Shown: one piece after another, positions 15,863 to 25,603 of the stretch
Layout of the letters: every line of letters starts with the position of its first letter
Numbering within the stretch: position 1 is the stretch's first letter
Source of the DNA: Rickettsia typhi
Lineage (GTDB): Bacteria; Pseudomonadota; Alphaproteobacteria; Rickettsiales; Rickettsiaceae
DNA: 64,000 nucleotides
NCBI GenBank assembly: GCA_945907105.1
Contig: CAMDSB010000003.1
Span: forward strand, 1 to 64,000
Direction: 5' to 3'
Made by a program: the position numbers and the translations under genes
The notes under the pieces: generated by a model
Databases searched by the model: none
Told to the model about the DNA's origin: nothing
Seen by the model: only the letters and a program-made list of their open reading frames with translations

Positions 15863-18421
15863 TCAATTTTTATTTCGTCTTGCCAAATGAGAATAATCGT
15901 CATATTTCATTAAATTCGGTTTTGTAGCAAATTCCAGTCCATTCATGTAGTGTTCAAGTAATGCAGTCAAGCCAGCTTTGTGCTTCATTATTTCATCAAA
16001 AGATAGAATTATCTCACTTGTGCTGATATATGGACTGGAGCTGCCAATTTTTACATACGTCAAAACTAGCTCAGCTTTACATGATGCCTCTGAGCCGAGA
16101 GGAAATCCACCTTCAAAAGCTATGATCGCTTCAACAAGAAGCTGTGGAGATAGGCCGGACAAAACATCTTTCTTTGTTGGCAGAGCACCTGTTTTGAAGT
16201 CAAGAATTGCTAATGTACCCTTGTGGTCAAGCTCTATTCTATCCGCGATCGCTTTTAATATAATATTTTTTCCTTTTATATCAAGCGTTGTCTGCCCTTG
16301 GATTTCGCTATAAACTTTAACGGCATTTTTACGTCTGTCATCATCAAACTTTATAAATTCATCAGCGAGAGTCATGATTTTTATTTTCCACATTTTTTTA
16401 GCGAAGTCTGGAACATTACTTGCTGCAAGTACAGATTCGGCAATAGATATAATTTGCAATGATTTACTAACGTTTCTGGCATTGTAGTTTTTAGTATAGA
16501 GTTCGACTACTAGATGAAAGAAATTTCCAAATTCTGCCAAATTAGGGCGCTCATCAATTTCCTCAATTTTGCGTAATTTGAGTATTTTTTTAGCGTAAAA
16601 GTTGTACGGTGCTTTGATTAATGTTTCAATATCAGTAGCGTATAATACGTCCGGAAAGCTTTTGCTTCTTGAACTTATTTCGGCTGATAGCAATTTAGGT
16701 TCGTGGGTGGCGGTCGGTTTTGCATGCGTTGTTTCTAACTTTCCTGCCAGAATATGCTTTAGATTTAAAATAAAAGGCGAAGGTAGCGTTAATTTGTTAG
16801 TGCCTTGTTTTTTTGCTCTGGTTAGTAGCACCTGCTGATTTTGAATATTCATATAAAAATCGTATAATGCTTTGTCAAAATTAATCTGTCTTTTATCTAA
16901 ACCTATCATTGTTTGCATCTTTTTACTGAGCCAAGGATTATTTTGTACGATATTTGGATAACTCCCTTCATTTAAATCTGTAATAATAATTAGATCATAT
17001 TCGATAAATCCTGAAGAGCTGGAAGAGCAGATGATAATTTGTTGTTCATGGTTTATGGGAAATAATCTGCCGCCATCAATAATTTGTCGTAAAATGTCTG
17101 GGCAGTCCTCTATATTATTAATTTCTAAGGTGCAATTTAGTTGAGCAATTTCAGTAATCAAGGCAATAACATCTTGATTATTTTGCCAAATTGTTGGCAC
17201 AAGTTGTTCAACTACTTTAATTAGATTCTTAAATATCAAAGGAAATTGAGTTGAGAAAGGGGGGCTAGAAAAGGCACCGATAATGATTGTACAATACTTT
17301 AATAATTCTTTATCTCCATTGTTTTCTATAATAGATAAAATAGCTTCTAAATTAGAGGCAAATTTATTAGTCTTTCTAATTATATTTTTTAGCGCTTGGG
17401 ATTTAGTTGAATTAATCATTGGATGAGATAAGAAGGTGAAGAACTTTTTTAAATCAAACTCATTATATAACAATTCGGCGACGATTAATATTAAGGATAT
17501 AGAGTGTTGGTTGAGGATATTTTCGCCAAACTGGTCTTTATAACCCAATGAATATTTGTCTAAAAATATCTGATATTGTTCTTTAGCATATTGGTTATGG
17601 GCGATTAATGCAATACGGCTTTTAGGGTTTTTGTTCAATTGTGATGCGCATCTTAAAGCTATATATTCTGCTTCATGCGCAATATTTTCAAACTCAACAT
17701 AATTTATGTTGCTGGATATACTTCCTAGATCAATTTCAGGCTGCAATATAAGTTGACAGTTATTTAAGTCACAAGCTGCTTTTATAAAATCAGAAGTCAT
17801 TAAATTATTACTAACCACGCCAGCAATAATAATGGCTTCTGATGGATCTTTACATAGTCTTTGAATTTCCGCTTTAAACATCAATTTTTGGTATGATGCA
17901 CGGGTCATTTTCTTCATAGATTGAATTTTTATTTGCCAATTATCAAAAGCAAAGCAAAGAAAATCATGTATTTTATGCCAATGTTCAGGCTGATCAAGAA
18001 CAGGCAATTGTTTTATTTCTTCAAGATTTATATTATTTGCCTCCAATTCAAAAAACAAATTGGCTAACGATGGACTAAGGCGAAGACTTTGGACCAAATC
18101 ATAACCTAATGGTTTATAGTCATTTATAGTAATAGCTAAAGTAACTTTTTCTTCAAGGCGGCTTATACTACCAACTTGTTCTGACGGTATTTTGAAAATT
18201 TCTTCACTTTCAGCGATCAATTCACTAATAGGAATGATTTTAGGTAATATACAAGTGCCAAGTCTAGTCACTAATATCTTTTGTAGTTCACTGCAAGCAA
18301 GACCAGTGGGTAATAGAATTTTAAGTTTAGTAAAGTCCTGGGCTGAATTATTTATAGCAATTTGAGCTACTTCTTCAAGAAATTTAAATTTTGAATTAGA
18401 TTGAAAAGCCCTTTTTATCAT
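15863..18421 (-). CDS. addB: Double-strand break repair protein AddB
   Basis: This 852-residue protein is the nuclease partner of the AddAB helicase-nuclease that resects DNA ends for RecA. The start contains ILLPTGLACSELQKIL, as in the alphaproteobacterial AddB N-terminus. The middle is helicase-like but lacks a good Walker A. The C-terminus holds the RecB-type nuclease core: EFGNFFHLVVE, LAILDFKTGALP (the D and the K are catalytic) and LSPQLLVEAI. Length fits the family. Its ATG overlaps the stop of the upstream membrane-protein gene by 4 bases. The usual partner addA is not adjacent in this window. Confidence 0.9.
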   Translation of the reverse strand: MIKRAFQSNSKFKFLEEVAQIAINNSAQDFTKLKILLPTGLACSELQKILVTRLGTCILPKIIPISELIAESEEIFKIPSEQVGSISRLEEKVTLAITINDYKPLGYDLVQSLRLSPSLANLFFELEANNINLEEIKQLPVLDQPEHWHKIHDFLCFAFDNWQIKIQSMKKMTRASYQKLMFKAEIQRLCKDPSEAIIIAGVVSNNLMTSDFIKAACDLNNCQLILQPEIDLGSISSNINYVEFENIAHEAEYIALRCASQLNKNPKSRIALIAHNQYAKEQYQIFLDKYSLGYKDQFGENILNQHSISLILIVAELLYNEFDLKKFFTFLSHPMINSTKSQALKNIIRKTNKFASNLEAILSIIENNGDKELLKYCTIIIGAFSSPPFSTQFPLIFKNLIKVVEQLVPTIWQNNQDVIALITEIAQLNCTLEINNIEDCPDILRQIIDGGRLFPINHEQQIIICSSSSSGFIEYDLIIITDLNEGSYPNIVQNNPWLSKKMQTMIGLDKRQINFDKALYDFYMNIQNQQVLLTRAKKQGTNKLTLPSPFILNLKHILAGKLETTHAKPTATHEPKLLSAEISSRSKSFPDVLYATDIETLIKAPYNFYAKKILKLRKIEEIDERPNLAEFGNFFHLVVELYTKNYNARNVSKSLQIISIAESVLAASNVPDFAKKMWKIKIMTLADEFIKFDDDRRKNAVKVYSEIQGQTTLDIKGKNIILKAIADRIELDHKGTLAILDFKTGALPTKKDVLSGLSPQLLVEAIIAFEGGFPLGSEASCKAELVLTYVKIGSSSPYISTSEIILSFDEIMKHKAGLTALLEHYMNGLEFATKPNLMKYDDYSHLARRNKN

Positions 18422-18852
18422 ACTGCTTGGTATAACATAAAATAACTGTAATAAACTAGCTTTGAAAAAATCACGATAGCAATAGTTAAGCTCAAATTAA
18501 TTCTACAAAATCCGGCAAATACAAGAACAAATTTACCAAAAAAGGGCACTGCGCTAAGTGCTAGAAATAAAAGCAAATATCTGGAGCGACGAATTTGTTC
18601 AATTTTGCTTTGTGATGATACGATATCTTCATTTGTCAAGGGGGATAGTACTTTATGACATATTATGCCAAGTAGATAGTTTATAGAGGAAGCAAGCGCG
18701 AATGAGGTAGTAGATACCAGGATAATTGCATAAGGATTATATGAATTAAAGATCTTCATCGAATTGATCACGAGTTCTGACGATGTATTAATAGCAAGAT
18801 TGGTTACTAAAGTGTCGGTGAAGAGGAGCAAGTACATTTCGGTAAGATTCAT
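18418..18852 (-). CDS. Small VTT/YqaA-like (DedA-related) membrane protein
   Basis: This is a 144-residue inner-membrane protein with three or four helices. It resembles the short YqaA branch of the VTT/DedA group: an N-terminal polar turn, TTSFALASSINYLLGIICHK near the middle and FLALSAVPFFGKFVLVFAGF at the end, where the family has P-x-x-x-x-x-x-x-G-x-x. DedA relatives move lipids or affect proton balance. It is 44 bases downstream of lpxB and overlaps addB, so it may be transcribed with the lipid A genes. Confidence 0.65.
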   Translation of the reverse strand: MNLTEMYLLLFTDTLVTNLAINTSSELVINSMKIFNSYNPYAIILVSTTSFALASSINYLLGIICHKVLSPLTNEDIVSSQSKIEQIRRSRYLLLFLALSAVPFFGKFVLVFAGFCRINLSLTIAIVIFSKLVYYSYFMLYQAV

Positions 18853-18896
18853 AATTTAACCTGGCGATTGGTGATATTTTTAAACCCATCTAAATC

Positions 18897-20048
18897 TCAT
18901 AAAATCATATCAACTATTGTTTTTGCAGCAATGTCCGAGGGTCTTTGATCCCAATTAAAACCAATGGAGCTCAAGACTTTCTGGGATTCAGCTACCTGAG
19001 CCTTAGAACGCTCGTTATTATTCAGTAAATCCCGTATAGCTTGTGACACGTTCTCTGTATTAAAATCGGATTGTATATACTCAGGGATTATTTCTTTATT
19101 TGATACAATATTTATTAAAGAGGCATACTTAATTTTTATTATCAACTTCAAAAAGAAAAAAGTAATTGGATTTAGTTTATATCCCACTACCATTGGAGTA
19201 CCAGATGCAGCAATCTCAATTGTATTAGTACCAGACTTCGCTAAAGCGCAATCACTTATAGCAAAGATTTTAAGGCGTTCTGTCGAAAAGCCAAATTCAA
19301 ACTCAAACTTAGCTGATACAAGGTATTTGAGAATATTTCGTATATTTGATTTATCTGGTTGGACAAAAATTACCTTAATAGCATGCGTTGATGATAATTC
19401 ATCAAACACCTGCCTAATTATTGGCATATGACGAGATATTTCTCCAAGTCTACTACCGGGAGTAACAGTGATGACTTTAACATTCTCGCTAGTATGCAGT
19501 TCTTGCCTTAAACCTTTGGATCTAACATAAAATGCCTGCTCTAACACTGGATGTCCAATACAAGTAGTTCGCAAACCATAAGCAGTAAAGTAAGCAGGTT
19601 CAAATGGAAGTAAAGTGAGCAGGTGGTCATAAAGTTTAGCATATTTTTTGGCTCTACCTGGTTTGTATGCCCAAACAGATGGCGCAACAATATGCACAAG
19701 TTTTATATGAGGAGCTATTTCTCTAACTTTATTAGCCACTCTGTAGGTAAAGCCTGGAGAGTCAATAGTAATTAAAACGTCAGGGTTCTGAGCAATGACA
19801 TCATGGACCGTCTTATTAATAAGGCTTTTAAGGCGAAAAATATGAGGTAGCACTTCGAAAAACCCCATCATGCTTATATAGCTCATCCGAAACAAAGACA
19901 TCACTCCTTGATCTCTCATGTTTTTGTCACCAACTCCATGAAAAATTATATTATCTCGGTCTTTTAGTAACCTTTTGATGGCGTTGATCAGCAACCCACC
20001 AATAAAGTCTCCTGAAGACTCTCCTGCAATAATATAGAATTTTATCAA
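18897..20048 (-). CDS. lpxB: Lipid-A-disaccharide synthase
   Basis: This 383-residue glycosyltransferase joins lipid X and UDP-2,3-diacylglucosamine to make the lipid A disaccharide at the inner membrane. Diagnostic parts are IAGESSGDFIGG (start), FHGVGDKNMRDQG, MGFFEVLPHIF, TIDSPGFTYRVA, HIVAPSVWAYKPGRAKK, LLPFEPAYF and SGTNTIEIAASGTPMVVGYK. The start is TTG at 20048, overlapping the stop of the upstream transferase by 4 bases (TTGA). An AGGTAG sits 6 bases before, so TTG is likely right. It shows that the organism makes lipid A. Confidence 0.95.
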   Translation of the reverse strand: MIKFYIIAGESSGDFIGGLLINAIKRLLKDRDNIIFHGVGDKNMRDQGVMSLFRMSYISMMGFFEVLPHIFRLKSLINKTVHDVIAQNPDVLITIDSPGFTYRVANKVREIAPHIKLVHIVAPSVWAYKPGRAKKYAKLYDHLLTLLPFEPAYFTAYGLRTTCIGHPVLEQAFYVRSKGLRQELHTSENVKVITVTPGSRLGEISRHMPIIRQVFDELSSTHAIKVIFVQPDKSNIRNILKYLVSAKFEFEFGFSTERLKIFAISDCALAKSGTNTIEIAASGTPMVVGYKLNPITFFFLKLIIKIKYASLINIVSNKEIIPEYIQSDFNTENVSQAIRDLLNNNERSKAQVAESQKVLSSIGFNWDQRPSDIAAKTIVDMIL

Positions 20049-21612
20049 TTACTACCTCTACATAAACTTAGCGATTTATCGACAGCATCTGATTCAATAT
20101 TAAGACAATCTAGTATTGTATGGAAGATATAATCATGCGAAATTTCTTTTTTCTCTAGAGATTTAACTGCTTTCCATTTATCTGGATAGGATGATTTATA
20201 ACTATCGGAAAACCAAACCATAAATGGCACCATCCGTTGTTCCTCTGCATAGTCATCCGCTGGGTGGGTCAATCTGCCGCATTCACCAAGAGACTCGCCG
20301 TGATCGGAGGCATAAATCATAAAAGCTTTTTTGTTTTTGAGAATATTTATTACGCTAGATAAAAAAAATCGGTATATAATATCGAATTATCGTAGCTATT
20401 TAGACGTTCATGCTCATCGCAACTTGCGGCATCACGTTTTATGGTGTCAGCAATAGTAGGCTTGAATTTAGCAAATTCTTCTGGATATCTAGCACCATAA
20501 TTCCAATGACTGCCAGTAGTATGAAGCACCAAAAATTTCTTCATACCAGATATGATATTTTGTTCTAAATGTGGTAACAATTTGCCATCATGACTATTTG
20601 GTGCCATTAGAAGAGAACCGCCAGGAATTATATGAAAGTTAACCTCGTCATAGAATGATCCGCCCGGCTTATTTCTGTAATATTGTGTAATTGACTGGGT
20701 GCCAAACCATGTAGTTTCAAAACCTAATTTGGTAAGTATGGACAGAACGCTCGATTCAGAATCAAGCATTGAAATATCTTTTTCACCAAAACGTGATAGC
20801 ATGCACGGAACAGACAGATAAGTTGTGTTAGCACAGGATCTGGCTTTATACGATACAAGATTTTCTACTAATAATAAATTCGGTGTCGTTTCTCGCTCAT
20901 AACCGTTTATACCAAAATTTGCATATCTTGCAGCTTCGCCTATAACTAGAACACCAACTACATCATCATCTGACGAATCAATAAAGGTGTATTTGTTACT
21001 AATATCCGTCTTAGTATATTCTTCTGTCTGGCCAAAGAAATATAAATAACTATTATGCAGGTATTGTATTGGAAAATAGCTTCTTACAAAACTAAATTTA
21101 GGAGTAATAATATTATTTATTGCTATTAGCAAACAAACTGCAGCTAAGATTTTAGTAAAAAATAGTTTAGTTGTTTGAATTTTAAAATAATTAATACTAT
21201 AGACACAAATTGAAGCACTGAAAATTAACCAAACAATAACTCTTGCACTAACTAACTCATAAACTTCTGTTGATTCTGTGCCAAATATTGATGGCATTAT
21301 TGAAAGTGTTGGGCTAATTGAGAAGAAAAATAAATAATAACTGGCAAGTGCTCCCGTTATAAATAAAAATAAAGCAGCGATAATAAATAATAAGCGATAA
21401 ACTGTAAGGCCAAAAAATATAATGAATAATACAATTAGGTTGTAAACGAAATCCTTTGTCAACTCAATGAGTGCTTGCAATATATCTGACTGCAAATACT
21501 GAAATTTGTAAATAAAAACTGCAGAATTGAATAAAACGCAATATAGGACTGCAAAAACTAACGAGGCTTTTATTAGGTTGATATCTAGATGTTTTCGAAT
21601 ATATTTGAACAT
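20045..21612 (-). pseudogene. Phosphoethanolamine transferase (EptA-like), one-base frameshift in an A8 run
   Basis: Two frames make one EptA-type inner-membrane enzyme that adds phosphoethanolamine to lipid A. The first has five N-terminal helices, then the catalytic domain: VGVLVIGEAARYANFG (metal Glu), CANTTYLSVPCMLSR (nucleophile Thr) and HTTGSHWNYGARYP. It stops near 20350. The second begins with the metal site YASDHGESLGE. The frames join as TDFFLSSVINILKNKKAF if the run of eight A at 20361-20368 (plus strand) had nine. All active-site residues are present, so this is a recent change, a base-calling error or a slippage site. A TTG nine codons earlier (21639) could also start it. lpxB follows at once. 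Confidence 0.85.
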
Positions 21613-21654
21613 GAAATTATATAAAATTAAAAAAATCAACTAACACTAATTAGC

Positions 21655-22131
21655 ATGATCATAAACTCGCTGCAAGAATTTTGTCAGTTTTTTCAAAAAG
21701 GAAAACCAATAATTTCTATTGATTACGGTTTAAAAAAGCTAGGTCTTGCTATTTCTACACCAGATCACCACTTACCTATGCCGCTTAGAATAATTGCAAA
21801 TGAATCTGATAGAAAAAAGATTACAGAGATTATAAGTATTTTAAAAGAAAATAATATATGTGCTATTGTAATGGGTTTACCCATCAATATGAATGGAACC
21901 AAAAGCGAGCAAACTTTAATAGTAGAGCATTTTACAAATAAGCTTGCAAAAAGAACTGAGTTGCCAATATTTTTCCAAGATGAGCGGCTAACTTCAAAAG
22001 CGGCTGATAACTTACTCAAAGATTTTGGTTTAAAAAGAAAGAATAGAAACTCTATTGATGACTTAGCTGCAGCTAGCATGATTTTGGAAACAACATTGGA
22101 TAGTGCAAAAAACGCACTTAAATCTAGCTAA
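21655..22131 (+). CDS. ruvX: Pre-16S rRNA nuclease / Holliday-junction-resolvase-like protein (YqgF)
   Basis: This 158-residue RNase-H-fold protein takes part in 5' maturation of 16S rRNA; an earlier name is RuvX. Motifs are SIDYGLKKLGLA (catalytic Asp at 23), VMGLPINMNG, FFQDERLTSKAA and IDDLAAASMIL with the final Asp. It starts at ATG 21655, only about 40 bases from the divergent transferase gene, so both promoters must share or overlap that gap. No clear ribosome site is visible. Confidence 0.9.
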   Translation: MIINSLQEFCQFFQKGKPIISIDYGLKKLGLAISTPDHHLPMPLRIIANESDRKKITEIISILKENNICAIVMGLPINMNGTKSEQTLIVEHFTNKLAKRTELPIFFQDERLTSKAADNLLKDFGLKRKNRNSIDDLAAASMILETTLDSAKNALKSS

Positions 22132-22176
22132 GTTCTAAAAAATGCTGATAGAAACTAAAAATTACATAGGAAATTA

Positions 22177-23436
22177 ATGGCTCTAATAGAAGAAGGTTCG
22201 TGTCTTATCGAATTTATAAATAAGCAAGGGCTTGGTTCTGGCAAAAGCCCGCTTGGATTAGTAGAAGTACCATATGCTCTTCCAAGTGAGATTATTACTT
22301 TCCAGAGGCATGGGTATCGCAGAAAGTCCAATTGTTTGCTTAAAAGCATTGAAACACTATCTAGTCATAGAGTCACGCCAGAATGTAAGTATTTTGGCCG
22401 ATGTGGTGGTTGTATGCTCCAGCATATGGACCTAGAAACTTACGATAATTTCAAACTTAGTCTTGTAAAAAATGCTTTACCGCCTGAGACTAAAATAAAA
22501 CCAATAATTACTATTCCTAAAGGAAATCGCCGCCGTATTAATCTACAGGCACTTAAAAAAGATGAGCAGCTATTTCTTGGATTTCACCGTTTTCATTCGC
22601 ATCAGATTATTGATATCGACAGCTGCCCAGCCATGATGAGGCCATTATCTGCTATACTTATACCATTAAAAGAAGTTCTTATGAATATTTTGGAACATAG
22701 ACAGAAAGCTGAAATATTCCTAACGCACGCAAGTAATGGTATCGATATGCTCATTGAGTTGCATGACCTTATTGACATTGCTCCAAAACAGGAAAGAGAG
22801 TTGGTGGATTTTGCAAAAAAAACCGGAATTATTAGACTGCAATTTCGTTCATCTAAGAAACCTAAAATTTTATTTGAGACTGAAAAGCCGTATATTTTAT
22901 TAGGCAATAAAAAAGTGGCTACCGATGCTAGAGGTTTTATGCAAGCCAGTTTCTCATCAGATCAAATATTAGCAGATTTAGTAGAGCAATATTTACCCCA
23001 AGAAAAAGGGGCTCTAGTTGACCTATTTTGTGGCCGCGGTACTTTTTCCTTACCACTTAGTAAGCGTTTTAGCGTCGATGGGTTTGAATGTGATGCAACC
23101 TCGCTTGAGGCCCTTAAAGAGGCTTCAGAAGGAGCGATAATGCTTCATAAACGAGATCTATTTACTAATCCTTTAAGTATAGATGAGCTACGACCATATC
23201 GTTTTGCGGTTATTAACCCACCAAGAGCAGGTGCTTTAGAGCAAATCAAGGCATTAGCTCATAGTGAGTGTGAGAGAGTGGTCTATATTTCATGTAACCC
23301 CGAAAGTTTTGCCCGTGATGCTGTCATTTTAAAAAATGGAGGATATAAGCTGCTTGAGATTACGCCAGTAGATCAGTTCTACTGGAGCTCTCATCTTGAA
23401 GTCGTAGGAGTATTTGTGTCTACTGCTGCACTCTAG
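22177..23436 (+). CDS. RlmD/TrmA-family RNA uridine-5-methyltransferase
   Basis: The 419-residue protein belongs to the S-adenosylmethionine-dependent enzymes that make 5-methyluridine. It has an iron-sulfur cluster motif (ECKYFGRCGGCMLQH, with a further Cys in DIDSCPAM), the AdoMet loop VDLFCGRGTFSLPL, NPPRAGALEQ (motif IV) and YISCNPESFARD, whose Cys is the nucleophile. The cluster favours RlmD/RumA-like members over TrmA. Whether it acts on 23S rRNA or tRNA cannot be settled here. It follows ruvX by 45 bases and may share its transcript. Confidence 0.88.
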   Translation: MALIEEGSCLIEFINKQGLGSGKSPLGLVEVPYALPSEIITFQRHGYRRKSNCLLKSIETLSSHRVTPECKYFGRCGGCMLQHMDLETYDNFKLSLVKNALPPETKIKPIITIPKGNRRRINLQALKKDEQLFLGFHRFHSHQIIDIDSCPAMMRPLSAILIPLKEVLMNILEHRQKAEIFLTHASNGIDMLIELHDLIDIAPKQERELVDFAKKTGIIRLQFRSSKKPKILFETEKPYILLGNKKVATDARGFMQASFSSDQILADLVEQYLPQEKGALVDLFCGRGTFSLPLSKRFSVDGFECDATSLEALKEASEGAIMLHKRDLFTNPLSIDELRPYRFAVINPPRAGALEQIKALAHSECERVVYISCNPESFARDAVILKNGGYKLLEITPVDQFYWSSHLEVVGVFVSTAAL

Positions 23437-23531
23437 AGGCCAACTTAATTCCAGATAGTTTCTTAAGCTCGAAATGTAGCGAGTCTTTTCCATATAATAA
23501 TTTATATTTTCTACAAAATAATAAAGAGCTA

Positions 23532-23570
23532 TTGACATCGTCTTGTTGTACTACTATACTAATACAGTAT
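23532..23570 (+). promoter_or_regulatory. Strong promoter with an inverted repeat over the -10 box, ahead of the TrpR-like gene
   Basis: TTGACA (23532-23537) and TATACT (23555-23560) are 17 bases apart, close to consensus. A perfect inverted repeat ATACT-N5-AGTAT (23556-23570) overlaps the -10 box and the likely start of transcription. A repressor bound there would block RNA polymerase. The next gene encodes a TrpR-like protein, so self-control is the natural reading. Confidence 0.6.
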
Positions 23571-23595
23571 GACGATCAAATTAAGGTAGCAACTA

Positions 23596-23874
23596 ATGAA
23601 TAGCGATGAATCAGTAAGTTTACTAGATACCCTTCTAGCTATCGACACAAAAGACCAACTCAGCAATTTTTTAAAAGATTTATGTACGCCAGCAGAGCTC
23701 AGGTCTTTAGAGGAAAGATGGAAAGTTTGCCAGCTATTAGCAGAAAACTTGTCTTATAGAGAAATACATGCACTCACTGGGGCAAGCTTAACTACGATAG
23801 GAAGAGTAGCTAGGTTTTTGAAAGAAGAAAGATATGGTGGCTACAGAAATATTTTAGCACAGCTCGGAGAATAA
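23596..23874 (+). CDS. TrpR-like (YerC/YecD-type) DNA-binding protein
   Basis: This 92-residue helical protein has the Trp-repressor fold. The block LCTPAELRSLEERWKVCQLL leads into a helix-turn-helix, SYREIHALTGASLTTIGRVARFL, near 53-75. This matches the YerC/YecD group of TrpR relatives, some of which may not bind tryptophan. AAGG lies 9 bases before the ATG at 23596. It is followed after 2 bases by a periplasmic binding protein gene, so it probably controls that gene and itself through the repeat at 23556-23570. Confidence 0.85.
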   Translation: MNSDESVSLLDTLLAIDTKDQLSNFLKDLCTPAELRSLEERWKVCQLLAENLSYREIHALTGASLTTIGRVARFLKEERYGGYRNILAQLGE

Positions 23875-23876
23875 AG

Positions 23877-24842
23877 ATGGTTAAGAATTTTATATCGCTA
23901 ATGGGAATTTTTTTAAGCCTATTATCAATTGCAGAGGCTAATGATACTATAAAAAAAGTCTACATTAACCAGTTGGTTCAACACCCGGCTCTTGATATGA
24001 CTACAAAAGGAATTATTGATGGGTTAACTGAGTTAGGTTATACAAATGGCATAAACCTAGACTTGAAAGTTGAGAACGCTCAAGGTGACACGGTATTGGC
24101 AAATCAAATAGCAGCAAGGTTGGTTAGTTTACAGCCTGATGTCGTGGTGGGTAACCCTACAATCACGGCTCAATCTTTTGTTAAATACGCGAAGGAAGGT
24201 AAAATAAAACTTGTTTTTACTTCTGTCACTGATCCATTAGGCGCAAAAATAGTGAACAAACTTACAGAGCCAGGAGGCAATGTCACTGGTGTATCAAATT
24301 TTGTTGATCTTGAGCCTCAGATTGAGCTCTTCAAGGAAATAAAACCAACGATAAAAAAGATAGGATTTTTATATAATCCTGGAGAATTAAATTCTATTAC
24401 TTTAGTCAATAGACTAAAAGAAATTTGTCCTAGATATGGACTAGAATTAATAGAAATGACTGCTAGCAAAACCTCTGAAGTTTACCAAAGTGCTATTAAG
24501 TTGAGCTCTCTTGTTGACGCAATATTTATTAGTAACGATAATATGGCTCTTAGTGCATTAAGAACCATAGTGAAAGCAGCTGATGCTGAAAAAATTCCCG
24601 TTTTTGTGAGTGATACTGATATCGTAAAGGATGGTGCACTTGCTGCGCTTGGTCCAAATCAATATGAGATTGGTAAACAAACAGCTCGTTTGATTGCCAG
24701 AATACTAGAAGGAGAGGACATAAATAAAATGAATGTTGAGTTTCCAAAAGGCACAGAATTGTTTCTGAATCAAACCACGGCAACTAAACTTGGAATAGTA
24801 TTTTCTCAGAAACTATTAGCAAAAGCTGATAAGATTATTTAG
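23877..24842 (+). CDS. ABC-type substrate-binding protein, TrpX-like (ABC_sub_bind family)
   Basis: The 321-residue protein has an N-terminal signal peptide (about 1-21, hydrophobic ISLMGIFLSLLSIAEA) and two alpha/beta lobes typical of COG2984 binding proteins. Examples are TEPGGNVTGVSNF, IGFLYNPGELNS, FISNDNMALSALRTIV and VFVSDTDIVKDGALAALGPN. Family members include TrpX, linked to tryptophan or other aromatic compounds. In most genomes a permease and an ATPase follow; here the unit ends in a strong terminator, so the partners must be elsewhere or missing. Ribosome site GGAG overlaps the end of the upstream gene. Confidence 0.85.
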   Translation: MVKNFISLMGIFLSLLSIAEANDTIKKVYINQLVQHPALDMTTKGIIDGLTELGYTNGINLDLKVENAQGDTVLANQIAARLVSLQPDVVVGNPTITAQSFVKYAKEGKIKLVFTSVTDPLGAKIVNKLTEPGGNVTGVSNFVDLEPQIELFKEIKPTIKKIGFLYNPGELNSITLVNRLKEICPRYGLELIEMTASKTSEVYQSAIKLSSLVDAIFISNDNMALSALRTIVKAADAEKIPVFVSDTDIVKDGALAALGPNQYEIGKQTARLIARILEGEDINKMNVEFPKGTELFLNQTTATKLGIVFSQKLLAKADKII

Positions 24843-24860
24843 CACTGTCATTATTTAATA

Positions 24861-24895
24861 AAAAAGCTCTTGACTGGGTTCGTCAAGAGCTTTTT
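24861..24895 (+). terminator. Rho-independent terminator after the TrpR-like/binding-protein unit
   Basis: A perfect 14-base stem (AAAAAGCTCTTGAC / GTCAAGAGCTTTTT) has a 7-base loop and A and T runs on both sides, so it can stop transcription from either strand. On the other side the leftward phasin gene ends at 24998. Confidence 0.9.
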
Positions 24896-24997
24896 CGCAG
24901 AGATCTGAAAGTGCCAATAAAAAAGGAAGCGCCCATTTTAGATCCATCTGTTTCATTATGTTCTTTAGAAAGCAGAAACCTCTAAATCAGCTAAATT

Positions 24998-25435
24998 TTA
25001 CTTATGTTTTGGCTTTACAAAAGCTTTGCCAGCATTTTCTTTAATACCGGTTTGCATGACATTCAGTGCCTCAAGCAATGACTTTGTAGACATATCAATA
25101 ACTTCTTTTGCATTATTGAAATTAGTATCCAAGGTTGATTGTAAATATTTTTGCTGGCAAGCGGTAATTTGATTTACGTCGCCTGCAGAAACGGCCTCCT
25201 GCATCGTATTATACATTTCAGTTGTATTTTTCTGAAGAGCCTCAGCTCCTCTTTTGAAGATGGATTGCATATTCTCTGATACCATTTGATTGGTTGAAGA
25301 TAGAGTTTCAGCTGTATTTTTCATTGAAGCAGAAAACGAAGGCATGTCTATATTAGGCATTCCTTGCATTGACTTCGTAAAAGCCTCTTGGTTCATAAGT
25401 GACTGAAAAAACTCAAACGGATTATTATTACTCAT
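24998..25435 (-). CDS. Phasin-family protein
   Basis: This 145-residue amphipathic helical protein is rich in Met, Asn and Gln. The section from residue 40 to 125, with KNTAETLSSTNQMVSENMQS and EVIDMSTKSLLEALNVMQTG, fits the phasin_2 pattern found on polyhydroxyalkanoate granules in alphaproteobacteria. I start it at ATG 25435, which has AGAGG 8 bases upstream; an earlier in-frame start (25531) lacks a site. No PHA synthase gene is in the window, so a granule role is not confirmed. Confidence 0.75.
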   Translation of the reverse strand: MSNNNPFEFFQSLMNQEAFTKSMQGMPNIDMPSFSASMKNTAETLSSTNQMVSENMQSIFKRGAEALQKNTTEMYNTMQEAVSAGDVNQITACQQKYLQSTLDTNFNNAKEVIDMSTKSLLEALNVMQTGIKENAGKAFVKPKHK

Positions 25436-25603
25436 AAGCTTAACCTCTTTTATAGTGAATTTAAGTAGTTTTGATTTAGATATTTTATTATTTACAGACC
25501 TAAATATGCACCAACTTGTTGATTGTACCATGAATTTCTAAAGTTACAAAAAAATAATTTCCTGGTTGAAGCTAATTGGTCACAAAGTAGCTTTATGAAA
25601 TAT

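Noticed and set aside
24998-25531. Longer phasin start at 25531
   Set aside because: The added 32 residues are basic and unlike phasins, and the later ATG has a clear ribosome site.
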